The position numbers and the translations under genes were made by a program. Below the pieces are notes generated by a model. It was given only the letters and a program-made list of their open reading frames with translations, was not told where the DNA came from and ran no database searches. This document shows, in pieces, positions 42,677-53,800 of a stretch of 64,000 bases of DNA (position 1 is its first letter; each line of letters begins with the position of its first letter). Source of the DNA: Oxytricha trifallax. Lineage: Eukaryota; Ciliophora; Spirotrichea; Sporadotrichida; Oxytrichidae. The stretch spans positions 1-64,000 of the forward strand of contig ARYC01000463.1 in NCBI GenBank assembly GCA_000711775.1, in the 5' to 3' direction.

Positions 42677-43401
42677 ATATTTTCCATCTATCTTATCATG
42701 CTTAAGATAGAGCTTCGGCTTGTTAGAATGCTGCTCTAAAGTATGAAGCTTGAAAGCAGATATAGAAGTGATGTTATTCTTACACTCTTCACAAAAATAT
42801 TCCACCTTCCTTTCTTTTTCTCATCTTCCGCTTAAACCTTTTTAATTGGTGCTTCTCACTAAATCTCTTGCTTCTGCTTCTCTATTTAATATTTGAATTG
42901 CTATTCAAAACTGGAGACCTAAGGTACATAAATTTCATGCTCATATTGGGTGGAGGCATTACAAGTCTCAACTTTTTCTAAAAATTTATGAATGATAGAT
43001 TTTGCTGGCTTATGCCACGCAATGCGGCTTTTCTAAGTAGGTTGCCGGTCTTTTTTAAAATACTTTTAATAACAATATAAGCAATTTAATTTCTGCCTGT
43101 ATTCTCAAGCAAGACCATAGTCTCGATGACATGCAAAGATCTGCTGATAATAGAGTGAAAGACATTTGTTTTTTCTTCTATTCTTAAGTGATAATTTATG
43201 TACTAATTCATCCATTATATTCATTAATAACCACCTAAATAAGTTTTGTTATGTAAGCTAGGGCTCCTAAAGTCGTTAGCTTAAATATAGAAGAAGAGAT
43301 TTTTAAAAAAGTTTTTATGAATCACCTTATACGGTTTTGAACTTTATTTAACCTCCTAATTAAGTTTAAATAAATTAGGAGCATCACCTAATTAAATTGA
43401 T

Positions 43402-43820
43402 TATTGTAGGAATACATTAGATTTGGGAAAATGAATTAAAATTAAAACTAATTAATTATTAATTACCCTCAGTTATGTTTTTGGAAAATGTCTCCAGACC
43501 CTACTAATATTATATTCTCTGGATGGCGCATTATAAATGAGACGGTGGTTGTTATTGTAATAATGAATTTATCTCATCGCCCAAGCGAGAGAAACTCATT
43601 ATGCTATTTTTGGGAGTTAGCTCAAAATCAAATAATTTCGCTTTTTGGGATGATTCAGGAATCTTGCCAATAATAAAGTCCAGATAAAATTGCGGGATCT
43701 ACCGTAGAATCCATTTATTTTTTAATTTTAAGTCATTTTGGTTTTGATAATGTCATGATTTTAATATTTAATTAATTTAATTTAAATTCATTTTCTCAAA
43801 TCGAATGTAATCCTACAATA
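43402..43820. repeat. Foldback MITE, copy 4
   Basis: Ends TATTGTAGGAATACA and AATCCTACAATA. Inner arms are diverged from copies 1 and 3 but share AATAAAGTCCAGAT. 419 bp. It sits in the TBE-8 spacer between the 57- and 22-kDa genes. Confidence 0.87.
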
Positions 43821-44004
43821 TTATTATGAGCAATTTAATTGAGAAAGTTTGATAAAAGTGGAAGTCAAACTTTGAAATTTTGAGAAAGTTCCTTCATCTT
43901 TCTCTTTCTATCTTATTCAGGATAATCTCCCTATTTAGTAAAAAAATATTATTAAGTTAAGAATAAAAATCCATAAACTTAAATTTCATTAACATTTATA
44001 GAAA

Positions 44005-45392
44005 GTGTCTGTGAATGATGGTCTGAAAAAAATTCAATCTTAAAATCAAACACGCCCCCCCATAATGTATATTTTTCTTTTTGTAGTCTGATAGAGTTTT
44101 TGACGCTGAGTAATAGTAGCTAATAAACTACTAGTGTGCGATCAATAGTTTTCGAGATATGGCCCCATATAAGTTCACATTTTATATATAAAAATATAGT
44201 AAAAATTAGAAAAATATTTCCAATTTTTCATAAAAATCTAATCTTTGCTTAAAATACCAATTTAGAGGATTAAATGAAAATTTAAAGAATTTATAAAATT
44301 TATCAAAATAATATCATAATAAATTATTTGCACGTTAATTTTATTGCAAAATAGTAAAATAATATATTATGATATTATTTTGATAAATTAAATAAATTCT
44401 TTAAATTTTCATTAAATCCTCTAAATTCATATTTTAAGCAAAAATTAGATTTTTATGAAAAATTGGAAATTTTTTATAATTTTTACTATAATTTTATATA
44501 TAAAATGTGAACTTATATGGGGCCATATCTCGAAAACTATTGATCGCACACTAGTAGTTTATTACATACTATCACGCAGCGTCAAAAACTCTATCAGACT
44601 ACAAAAAGAAAAATATACATTATGGGGGGGCGTGTTTGATCCCATAGCTAAAAATTCAATCTTAAAATTTGATTGGACAATTTCGAAGTAAATAGGATCT
44701 TTATAGATACTTGGTATATTAAGGTAAGTTCTTAAATTAAATTATTCATAGTTGGGCTGTTTTTACCAACCCTGGAAGGAACAAAAATCCCATTCTCAAA
44801 ATGTTCACTAAATTAAAGAGAATTAAGCTTTTAAGACTAATGAAATTAAGATGATTGAAATACCTAACTACCCTAAGAATTTAATGACGAGCCTCTATTA
44901 TGATGCTATGAGAGATCCAATTGTTGCTCTCTACCAACCATCAAAATTACAACTATCTAATAGACTTCTTTTTTGAAATTCTTGGAACTCTAAAACCAAG
45001 GTACTTGAATGAAGTTATTAAAGAAGCTCACAAGAAACGCTACAGCAACACTTATGAAGAGTAAGAGAAGCAGGAAATCAAAATTAGTTTATCATGGCTG
45101 TAGGAATTGCTGAAGCATCCATTCATCTCAAGTAATCTTAGACCTCTATTTAACTTTGTAGAAAAACCTGGCACTGCTATTTACTTGATGATAGAAAGTA
45201 AATTAAACAGAAAGAGAAAGTCTTAAGCAAAACTGAAATAAGGAAAAGACTCTATAAAGATTTTTAAAAATCAGATGAGATGAACATAGATGCAGTAGCT
45301 TGCACTAAGATAAGAAACATGGTCACAAGCAAGCCATAAGAGGAATAAAAATATGGAAGCCAAACCCCTTTACTAGCTAATTTAAAATGTGA
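44005..45392 (+). pseudogene. TBE 22-kDa protein (TBE-8), split by FB7
   Basis: Before FB7: VSVNDGLKKIQSQ. After it: NLIGQFRSKQDLYRYLVYQG, continuing in frame if one copy of the 19-bp duplication is dropped. Later blocks are IEIPNYPKNLMTSLYYDAM, YLNEVIKEAHKKRYSN and ISLSWLQELLKHPF, ending at TGA 45390-45392. The start ATG is lost (GTG at that place) and there are other frame changes. Confidence 0.78.
44047..44649. repeat. Foldback element FB7 with 19-bp target duplication
   Basis: Ends CAAACACGCCCCCCC and the inverse. Arms of about 290 bp meet near 44345 with almost no loop. Flanked by AAAAATTCAATCTTAAAAT at 44028-44046 and 44650-44668. The arms contain GATCAATAGTTTTCGAGATA. A 78-codon standard-code frame in the right arm is only an arm artefact. 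Confidence 0.88.
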
Positions 45393-45611
45393 AGTTATTC
45401 ATTCGTTTAAATCTAATCTTATTCATAAACATTAATTCTTTCCTCTCTTGCGCAAACTTTAGCTTTATCATCGCTGACTCTTTTAGCAGGACTCTTAATA
45501 AAATCTACTGTATCTATCTTCAAGTGATGCATCAAATGATAAAGCAGATATTTTCATGCAGTAGCCTTTCTACAGGCCTCAATATAAGTCAATTCTATTA
45601 AAATGAGGACT
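45393..45611 (-). pseudogene. TBE-8 42-kDa transposase, C-terminal piece before TBE-9
   Basis: C-terminal end of the transposase on minus (KIDTVDFIKS, SAKRVSDDKAKVCAREERN). It breaks off at 45611 where TBE-9 enters (ACT copy 45609-45611) and resumes at 52286 with the block that normally follows (FNVPYSP; KTKDSSEEYES region). Confidence 0.85.
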
Positions 45612-45739
45612 CAAAACCCCAAAACCCTTAATGAGGTTTATAAGTTTTTTAATTTTTAGGGTATAGTTGGGGTCTCATAGGGGTTAGTAGAAAAAACGCA
45701 GGTTTTTGCGAATTTAATGAACATTTAAAGATTATTAGT

Positions 45740-47173
45740 GTACTTAATTCAAAAAAAAGATTTTATCTGCTTATCTTTGTGGTACCTCTTGAATCTAGCT
45801 CTCTTGAGTGATTCATGTATGTCTTCTAACAATTGTCATTGATATGCTGGAGCTCTGATGATTATCTTCTACAAGCTTCTTATTTTCATTGGAGACATCT
45901 TCCTATTCTATATGTTTAGAAGCCAAACTTATTGAATATTTTCATGCTTTGTTCTAAGGTAAGACGTACTTTCTATATCGTACTCTAAGATTATTGCAGC
46001 AACTGCCCAAAAATCCAATTAAAAAGAGCCATTAGTCTACTTTTCTCTTATTGGAAAGTATCCTGGTGTGCCTAGTACCTTAGCCAAAGTCACTATTTCT
46101 TATCTTATCGCTCTATTGAAATCAATGACTACAGTTTCTATTGGTGAGATATAAAATAAAATTTCAGGCTTAAAATCTTTATGTACATACTCAAGTTAAT
46201 GGAGCTCTCAAACAATCTTAATCATTTCTGATAGTATCTCATTTAAATAATCTGGGTATCTATTATGATAGAGATACTCTCTCAAAGTCATTTCAAACTT
46301 TTTCAGCCTTAATGCAACAAATCAATGCACAAGAATAACTCCATCAAGTCTAAGTAAGTTCTTAAACTAATCCTCCTTCAGTATTATGTATTCATTTGCA
46401 AGTTCGTTTTGAATGCTCGTTTTTAATGAGATACTTGAAAGGTTATAATTTTTAAGCATACTCATCAACAACTATAAGCTTTGCTTTTGAAAGCACGTTT
46501 ATATTCAATTATTTTTCTATAAAAGTGTTGATATCTACTGCATTTAATGCAGGTACATTCATAGCCTTCGATTATAAGCATGCTAAGTTGTATTACATGC
46601 TTTTTGATTCATCGATTTATATAGCTTCTTTCACTTGAGTCTTTCTTACTGCTCTCTTTGTGACTCAAGAGTATTAAATTTATTTTTTACTGCAACTAAT
46701 TTTTAAGTTTCTTTATCCTACAAAAAAACACTCAAATGATCTTTCTTTACATGCTTCTTTACATTTGCAGAGTGCGTATAAGAATTCATGCAAATTTTAC
46801 ATTAGAACCTTCCATCAACTTTATCATGCTTGAAATAAATCTTGGCTTTGCCAGAGTTAACCTCTTAGATGTGCCTCTTCAAGCTCAAATCAGTTGAGAA
46901 AAAATTTTAGCAGTCTTACATTAAAATTTTTAATTTTTTCTATTGGTTGTTGTTCCTTCTCTTCCTTAATCAATTCAATTAATGTTTAAACTCCCATCTC
47001 TGCACTTTATTTCCTGTTTTAAAATTCTATTTTGAAGACCTCTGCTTCAAACTCAAGAGCTCTTAGCTCTACCTCCCTCTCAATATAGATTACTTCTGGT
47101 TTCTTGGAGGACCTAAAGTTAAGCTATGATTATTTTGTTCCAAGACTGCTTTGCGATTCATATTAGCCGTCAT
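45740..47173 (-). pseudogene. TBE 57-kDa zinc-finger/kinase protein (TBE-9)
   Basis: Starts at ATG 47173 (MTANMNRKAVLEQNN). Zinc-finger remnant around 46750-46930. Kinase: ALNAVDINTFIEK, VVDEYA, LLRLDGVILVH, VHKDFKPEI, VVIDFNRAIRQEIV and KVLGTPGYFPIREK, then LDFWAVAAIILEYD. C-terminal tail RAPAYQ. DFN instead of DFG again. Several frame changes. Confidence 0.82.
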
Positions 47174-48356
47174 GTTTAAATTCATATTTTAATTTCAATA
47201 ATTACGCTCTTATAGCCTCTCTGGTTATAATAACTTTGTATAGGAGCTGGCAATGCAACAACAATTGTTGATTCTTAGGTGTTAGACATCATACTTATAC
47301 TTAGTTTATAACTATAATTTTTCTAATTTCAAGCTTAATATATTTACTTTTCGTACCAAGTTAGATATAAGTCAGGTTGGTACTGGTACCAATTAGGTTT
47401 GGAGCCAATTTTGGAACTTTTCCATTAAAACCTCAATAGATTAAAACTAGATTCTAATTAAATTTTGGTACTATTAAAATGGTTCCAATTAAGTTAAACA
47501 GAATTAATACCAGTACTAATTAAATTAAAATAAATTTAGAACTAATTTAATGGAACTAAATTGATAAAAATGGAGCTTCATTACTGCAGTTTGTTACATC
47601 TTTTGCAAACCTTTTTTGCATATATTTGCAGGGTTGACCTCCTATAAGATATCCATATTTAATAGTAAGCTCTTAAATAATAGAATCCAGAAGTCTATAA
47701 ATTATTATTTAAAATTCATTAATAGGAAGAGGAACAAAGATGGAATCACTCAATGATCAAATGAAAAGAGTTGAGGCTTAAGAAATCATCTCAAGATTTA
47801 GAAGAAAGAAATATCTCTATCGATACCTAACTTGTCATGTTAATATAACTAAATGACAATGAAAAAGTTGTTCAGTTGTTTATTCCTTACAACAACGATG
47901 GAAGGTACCAAAATTTCAATCTTTAAAGCAATACTTTGTGAGGATAAGAAAGCTTTAAAAATAAAGAGATTAAATTAATAGAAATTCCCAACAACACTGA
48001 GATTTCAGATCTTTATGATGATGCTGTGTAATGAGGAAGTGGTATAGTTTATCTTCCATCCAAGAAACAACTCTCTGATAAACTACCAGAGAAGAACTTC
48101 TTCTATGGTGTTCTTTTTTCAATAAAAGAGGAGTATCTCAGAGATATAATTGAAGACAGAAACTCATAAGAAGCGATATTCTATTTCTCCTGAAGACTAG
48201 AAGTAGCAAGGCATTCTATTGCTAAAGTATAATTGATTTGGATAAATTGAAAAATAAAAATATAACCGCACATATATACAATCATAACTTCCACTAGTTT
48301 TATCACCTTTTAATTCTAATTTGGTTAGTACACTTTTAATTTTAACTTTTATTATA

Positions 48357-48910
48357 TTGAGTAAAAATTTAAATATTTACCAAGAATTAGAAATTAATCA
48401 AGTTTTTCTCAATAGTATTATATTATATATTTACTAATTAAATAATTAAAACCGCACTCTAACCCAAACGAGAGATCAATTTGAGTTAGAGTGCGATAGA
48501 GTATGAATTAAATTATATATTAAAAAATTAATTAAATATGACATGTTATTTATTAGAGATTATATATAGATTAATTATTAAATAAGTTATTTATAATTTA
48601 CATGTTTTTAACTATTAAAATTGATAAAGTTTAAAAATCTAACATTTTAAAAGTATTATTTGTAATAAAACAATAATAATAGTAAACTAAATAAAAATGA
48701 AATGATGATTACTAAAAATAACTTGTGATATTTAATTAATTTTTTATTATATAATTTAATTCATACTCTATCGCACTCTAACTCAAATTGTTATCTCGTT
48801 TGGGTTAGAGTGCGGTTTTAATTATTTAATTAGTTAATATATAATTTAATACTATAGAGAAAAACTTGATTAATTTCTAATTCTTGGTAAATATTTAAAT
48901 TTTTACTCAT
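48357..48910. repeat. Foldback element FB-D
   Basis: Ends TGAGTAAAAATTTAAATATT and the inverse. Arms of about 175 bp include AACCGCACTCTAACCCAAAC and GAGTTAGAGTGCGATAGAGT. Inserted in the left arm of FB-A. Confidence 0.88.
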
Positions 48911-49008
48911 TAAATAATTATAACAAAGATTGAACAGTTGTACGATTGTACAGTTTTTGTTTTAATTAGTTTTTTTTTAAAAGAATAATTGTACAAATCT
49001 GAAAGTGA

Positions 49009-49943
49009 TAAAGGTGAAATTATCGTTTTATAAGTCAATTTGAAAATTAATAAACGTCCAAGTGTGATTTGTAATAATAATCTGGGTTTGAGCATTTGAT
49101 AATTAATATAGATCAATCCTTTAGTATGATCAATTGTCTCCAACCTCCCTCTTCCCGCAGTGTCTTTTATACATTATTTCCTGTTCTTCATCACACCCAT
49201 CAAAGTTGGAGTTGATTAAACTGTTAATTCGGTAACTATTGTATTTCGGCACATTCGCAGTGTCTTTCGTGTGATTCTGAAGATTATTCGTGAGATTCGT
49301 GCGATACAGCTGCTCCGGCTTCCACTGTATATACAGTGATTCACCAGCAACAACTTGTAAAAAACACTCACTTTTGAGTCAAAATTTTTAAAATATGGGT
49401 GATAGCAGAAATCATCAATGTACGAAGAATATGGTTTGGACAAGAATGAAATAAGTCTAGCGTAAAATAAAATATCCAAAGAGAAAAGTTAAGTATTAAG
49501 ACTTATTTCATTCTTGTCCAAACCATATTCTTCGTACATTGATGATTTCTGCTATCACCCATATTTTAAAAATTTTGACTCAAAAGTGAGTGTTTTTTAC
49601 AAGTTGTTGCTGGTGAATCACTGTATATACAGTGGAAGCCGGAGCAGCTGTAACGCACGAATCTCACGAATAATCTTCAGAATCACACGAAAGACACAGC
49701 GAATGTGCCGAAATACAATAGTTACCGAATTAACAGTTTAATCAACTCGAATTTTAATGGGTGTGATGAAGAACAATAAATAATGTATAATAGACACTGC
49801 GGGAAGAGGGAGGTTGGAGACAATTGATCATACTAAAGGATTGATCTATATTAATTATCAAATGCTCAAACCCAGATTATTATTACAAATCACACTTGGA
49901 CGTTTATTAATTTTCAAATTGACTTTTAAAACGATAATTTCAC
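49009..49943. repeat. Foldback element FB-B
   Basis: Starts GGTGAAATTATCG, ends CGATAATTTCACC. Arms of about 450 bp with only a few differences meet near 49490. They contain CTCCAACCTCCCTCTTCCCG and CACTGTATATACAGTG (itself palindromic). The two open frames in the arms (49216-49479 minus, 49514-49741 plus) are mirror images of one another. Inserted in the left arm of FB-A. Confidence 0.92.
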
Positions 49944-51139
49944 CTTATATAATAAATAAGGAATTAATAAATTAAATAGTATTAATGGAGAAATCTCTCT
50001 AAAGTAAACACAAATACATCAGTGTCTCAATCGCAAACCCCAAAACCCTTCCGCTGTTTCTACATGCGTTCTTGTGTATTTTGATTATTCCACTGCTATT
50101 AGTAAGTATATACCTCCGAGTATCATCGATCACTTTCCCGCGCTGTTCATCCTCTATTATCTGTCCTGTATCCAAAGGACGTCGTATGCCACTGAAGCAG
50201 CACCGTTCAAGACTTTGCATCTTTTAGCTTCTCACTATACAATCTTGGTGACTCAAACATTCCTACACTAATCTTCGGCTAGACGCAGACCGGTAAGGAC
50301 CCAGGACGGGTGATAAAAGAAACACAGCGCGGGAAAGTGATCAATGATACTCGCAGGGAGATACTTACTAATAGCAGCGGAATAATCAAAGTACACAAGA
50401 ACGCATGTAGAAACAGCTGAAGGGTTTTGGAGTTTGCGATAGAGACACTGATGTATTTGTGTTTAGTTTAGAGAGATTTATCCATTACTATTATTTAATT
50501 TATTATATATCACTTTCAGATTTGAACAATTATTTTTTAAAAAAAACTAATTAAAACAAAAACTGTGCAATTGTACAACTGTATAAATATAGGTACGCCT
50601 TAATATTAAAAAAACTAAAATTTTAAAACTGTAATATCGTGCAACTGTGCAATCTTCAATCTTTGTTATAATTATTTAATCTAATAATCTAATAAAAGTT
50701 AAAATTAAAGTGTACTAACCAAATTAGAATTAAAAGCTGATCAAATTAGTGCCAGTTGTAATTATTTATATTATTACTATTTATTTTTATATCTTAAATT
50801 TCCTAATATTATATATTTTAACAACAATAAGCTCAGCTTGGCTAGAGGAACTTAAGAAGCATCCTTATTTTTCAAGTTAGCTTTGACATATAAATTTGTA
50901 GAGAAATCTTGCACTAGTATATATCTTATGAAAGAGCTTGCTAAATTTCACAGAGAAAGAAAGCAGCAGACAGTTCATTAAGTTAGCAAGATGTTTTATA
51001 AAGATGTTTAAAAGCCAGAAGATTTGAAAATAGATGTAGGAGGTGATAGTAAGAAAAAAAACTTAGGGCCTGTCAAATCTTAAGAAGAAGAAAATAAATA
51101 GAACCCTAATCCTTTTAAGAGTCCATTTAATATGTGAAC

Positions 51140-52150
51140 AATTTCATTCAATTAAGTTAAAAACTTATTGATAAACATTAATTTTCCATTCCTTGCACAT
51201 ATCGTAGTCTTATCTTTAGTAACTCTCTTGCAACTACTTTGTATTAAGTATCTAGTATCGATTGTAAATCATGCATTATATGATACAGCAGTAGCTTCTT
51301 GTAGTAAGTCTTGATTTAACTCTAGTAAAATTCAATTCCATTAAATTATGGGCTATAAGGAACGTTGAATTCAGAAGTTATGCTTAACTCTTCATAAGCT
51401 TTCTTAGACTCTTATTCCTATGAACTGATAAGTTATAACAAACAAGATAATTTCTTAGTTACTATGCTTCTCTCAGAATTTATGCTAAATCTCAATATAC
51501 TTCTCTCGCTTAATAGAGCGAGGATGAATGACATAAGCTTTTATAACTTAACATTCACTAATAAAAGCTAAAATTGCATGGGTGACAGCCATTACTTTTT
51601 AGTCATATACTTCTATATTATCGTACTTTTTATACCAGGACTAATTAGTAAAAGTGTTGAATGTGAACACAGCCTCATCAACGTGTATGAACTTGATGTT
51701 ATTGTCAATATCACTCTGCATTTAATCATATATATTGTATAAATGATTACTATAAAATGGCACTGTAAAATCAATCACTCTATTGACATTCTTGAAAGTA
51801 ATGCGATTTCTTCTTTATATATTATCTATAGTCTAAGGCGAGATACGCATCTCAGGAAACTTGCGATGAATTATTACAGCTCGCTTGTCAAGTGGAAAGT
51901 GTGCCCAATACTTCAAAGTCTTAGAATCGCAGACTTAGTCAATATGGTACAGTGAGAACTTATATTTTCTCGCTGGATTTTTTCAAGTGCCTGAGTTATA
52001 AGCGAAACAGCTAACATGCAGTTGTACCTAACAGTTGAGGCACTCTTGTGCAATAGCTTTGCTATGGCTGTATAATTTAGCACTGATTTGACTTAGTCTA
52101 TATTAATACTCGAACGATGCCTTAGCATAAGCAATAAATCTAAATATTTA
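51140..52150 (-). pseudogene. TBE 42-kDa transposase (TBE-9)
   Basis: Minus strand. N-terminal part near 52100 (DLLLMLRHRSSINID-like; QSYCTRVPQLLGTT), middle block HWAHFPLDKRAVIIHRKF, and a catalytic core with HVDEAVFTFNTF, VIHPRSIKRE and GIEFYWS. Frame changes make it non-functional. Stop region close to 51140, next to the 22-kDa TGA. Confidence 0.8.
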
Positions 52151-52285
52151 TCATAATAAACAGACCCTAAATTTAATTAATTTCTATTTCTCATTTTACA
52201 AATTGGCCTAATTTCTCTACTATACCCAATTATAACCTACAATTCAAAGCACTTATAAACCTCATTAAGGGTCTTTGGAGTTTTG

Positions 52286-53118
52286 ACTGTAGGGAACATT
52301 AAATACAAGTATTATGTTTGGGATTCATATTCCTCGCTTGAGTCTTTTGTTTTATGGACAGAAAAGCTCTCTAAAAACTGATTATTTTCTTAAATGGTGT
52401 ACTTATCTCCTAGTTATTACAAGAACTTTATATTTTAATCGGTCCTTATTGAGCGAGGTTGGATAACATAAGTCTCTTGCCCATTATCTTCGCTTATTTT
52501 AACAAATATTACATGAATTCAAACCTTAACCTTTAAATCATATACTTCAATTTTGCTGCAACTCTTATATTAAGATCTTGATATATAATTATTGAACTTG
52601 AATACTGCCTCATTAGCGTGTATAAAATTTATATTATGCTCTTAAGCTCTCTACATTTAATCGAATATAAAATTTAAAATAGTCTTCATAAAATAGTTAA
52701 TTATAGTCAATCACCCTCTTTATGCGATTGACTGTCTTGAAAGATATTCCATAATTTTAATATATATTCGCTATAGATTAAGCAGAGATGTGAAGCTCAG
52801 GAAATTTCCGATAAAACATAACAGCTTTCTAAGCGAGAGAAATGTGAGGCAAGTACTTCAGAGTTGTACCATTAATAAGAGATTCAATATGATATTGCTA
52901 AAATTTTAAAGGTCTCTTAGGGTTAGAATTAAGTTGCTATATTTTTTAATTAAATATTTATTAGCAGTGAGAGCTAACAGTAGTAGTAGTAGATTTATGA
53001 AGCAACCTTACTATAGATGTGTAATTCAGAATAGATTTGAGTTGATCACTATAGTCATTACATACATTGTCATAAAATGACCCCAAACCTCGCATATACT
53101 CACTTAAATTACTAATAT
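52286..53118 (-). pseudogene. TBE-8 42-kDa transposase, N-terminal three quarters after TBE-9
   Basis: Continuation of the gene broken at 45611. Readable blocks on minus: KTKDSSEEYES, VIQPRSIKTD, HANEAVFKFNNY, HLSGKLSEISELHISA and, near 53030, YSDQLKSILNYTSI. Multiple frame changes. Together with 45393-45611 it covers the full transposase once. Confidence 0.82.
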
Positions 53119-53132
53119 TTATTCATTAAACC

Positions 53133-53702
53133 ATTATTAAATTAGAATCAAATAAGTTGGAATGAGCGACGAAAAGTCGACTCCTCTTTTAACCCGACTT
53201 GACGAATGTCTTAAGACGACTAATTTAAAAGCCCCAGACAATAAATCGGACTCCTTGAAATTTCCTAAGGAGAGATCTTAACTCTATATCTCGGATAGGG
53301 CTCGGAAATCGAGATTTCCCTGAAGCTAACTCTTAGGACTTTAGGCGTGGGTTCTAGTGCTTTCTTCCTATTTAGTACCCCATTACTACGATGACTCACT
53401 TGCGTAAAGATATGCACTACAGAGACGTAAGAAATTCTGACCAGAAATGACCGTTGATCATCTCACGAATTCTGAGAGGCTCTTTGGCGAAGAGCAAAAG
53501 GCTAAGTGACGATAACCAGAGATGGACACTTGGTTAAGATAAGCCACGGTTCAGATGAGGTGAACAGTTAGTAACCTGCGCCGTTAAAGAAGTCATGACT
53601 ATCACTATAACTTAATAAGGCTTGTCCCTTATTTGCTACCATACATTTTAAAGCAAGGGTCCCCGAAACCTCAGTATCCTTACATTATTATTATTATTAT
53701 TA
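53133..53702 (+). mobile_element. LINE 3' end with (ATT)n tail
   Basis: GC-richer insert flanked by TTATTCATTAAACC at 53119-53132 and 53703-53716 (14-bp target duplication). Ends GGCTTGTCCCTTATTTG, AAGCAAGGGTCC and an ATT tail. The same kind of 3' block (GGCTTGACCCTTATA, then GAGGTC and ATT repeats) ends the LINE at 16640. No long open frame, so it is mostly 3' untranslated sequence. It interrupts the right terminal repeat of TBE-8. Confidence 0.82.
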
Positions 53703-53800
53703 TTATTCATTAAACCCTAAAAAAATAATGTTTAATTTTTACGCTTATATCATTCAAAAACTTAATTATAAAACTTCAGTAGTTTTGGAGTTTGATTAAT

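Larger units (their letters stand above)
40720..43235 (-). pseudogene. TBE 57-kDa zinc-finger/kinase protein (TBE-8), split by FB4 and FB5
   Basis: Kinase C-lobe at about 41030-41240: VHKDLKPKN, VIIDFNRSFRV and GTSGYFP, QWDIYVLAAI. N-lobe beyond FB4; zinc-finger region around FB5 with Cys codons near 42220 and 42780. DFN again replaces DFG. A (TC)n run interrupts the C-terminal end. Not functional. Confidence 0.78.
48225..50820. repeat. Foldback element FB-A (contains FB-D and FB-B)
   Basis: Outer arms pair 48292-48355 with 50690-50755 (TTTTAATTCTAATTTGGTTA), then 48910-49008 with 50515-50680, then 49944-50220 with 50290-50510 (inner arms with CAAACCCCAAAACCCTT and GACACTGATGTATTTGTG). FB-D and FB-B interrupt only the left arm, so they came later. 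Its inner arms carry a telomere-like A/C motif although it is not a TBE. Confidence 0.82.
47740..51137 (+). pseudogene. TBE 22-kDa protein (TBE-9), split by foldback FB-A
   Basis: ATG 47740: MESLNDQMKRVEAQEIISRF. Continues with EGTKISIFKA, IEIPNN, YLPSKKQLSDKLPEKNFFYG and KKRYSIS up to about 48215. After FB-A it resumes at about 50825: SSAWLEELKKHPYFSS, FVEKSCTSIYLMKELAKFH and KINVGGDSKKKNLG, ending at TGA 51135-51137. Frame changes present on both sides. Confidence 0.8.
45612..52285. mobile_element. TBE-9, nested in the TBE-8 transposase gene
   Basis: Left end CAAAACCCCAAAACCCTT at 45612, right end GGGTCTTTGGAGTTTTG at 52285. Target copies ACT at 45609-45611 and 52286-52288. Order 57-kDa (-), 22-kDa (+), 42-kDa (-). 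Its 22-kDa gene is split by foldback FB-A, itself hit by FB-D and FB-B. Confidence 0.94.
40547..53797. mobile_element. TBE-8, outer element of a nested set (13.2 kb)
   Basis: Left end AAAAACCCCAAAACC at 40547, right end GTTTTGGAGTTTG at 53794; ATTAAT occurs on both sides, so the 3-bp target copy is AAT or ATT. Gene order is 57-kDa (-), 22-kDa (+), 42-kDa (-). Seven later insertions enlarge it: FB4, FB5, MITE copy 4, FB7, TBE-9 and a LINE end, plus what is inside TBE-9. Confidence 0.88.

Noticed and set aside
43488..43673. 61-codon plus ORF
   Set aside because: Lies entirely in MITE copy 4.
44455..44691. 78-codon plus ORF
   Set aside because: Lies in the right arm of foldback FB7 and runs across its border.
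49216..49741. Two similar ORFs on opposite strands
   Set aside because: They are the two arms of palindrome FB-B read in both directions; no sign of selection on protein.
49999..50271. Overlapping ORFs on both strands, 49999-50220 minus and 50074-50271 plus
   Set aside because: Inside the inner arms of foldback FB-A; not protein-like.
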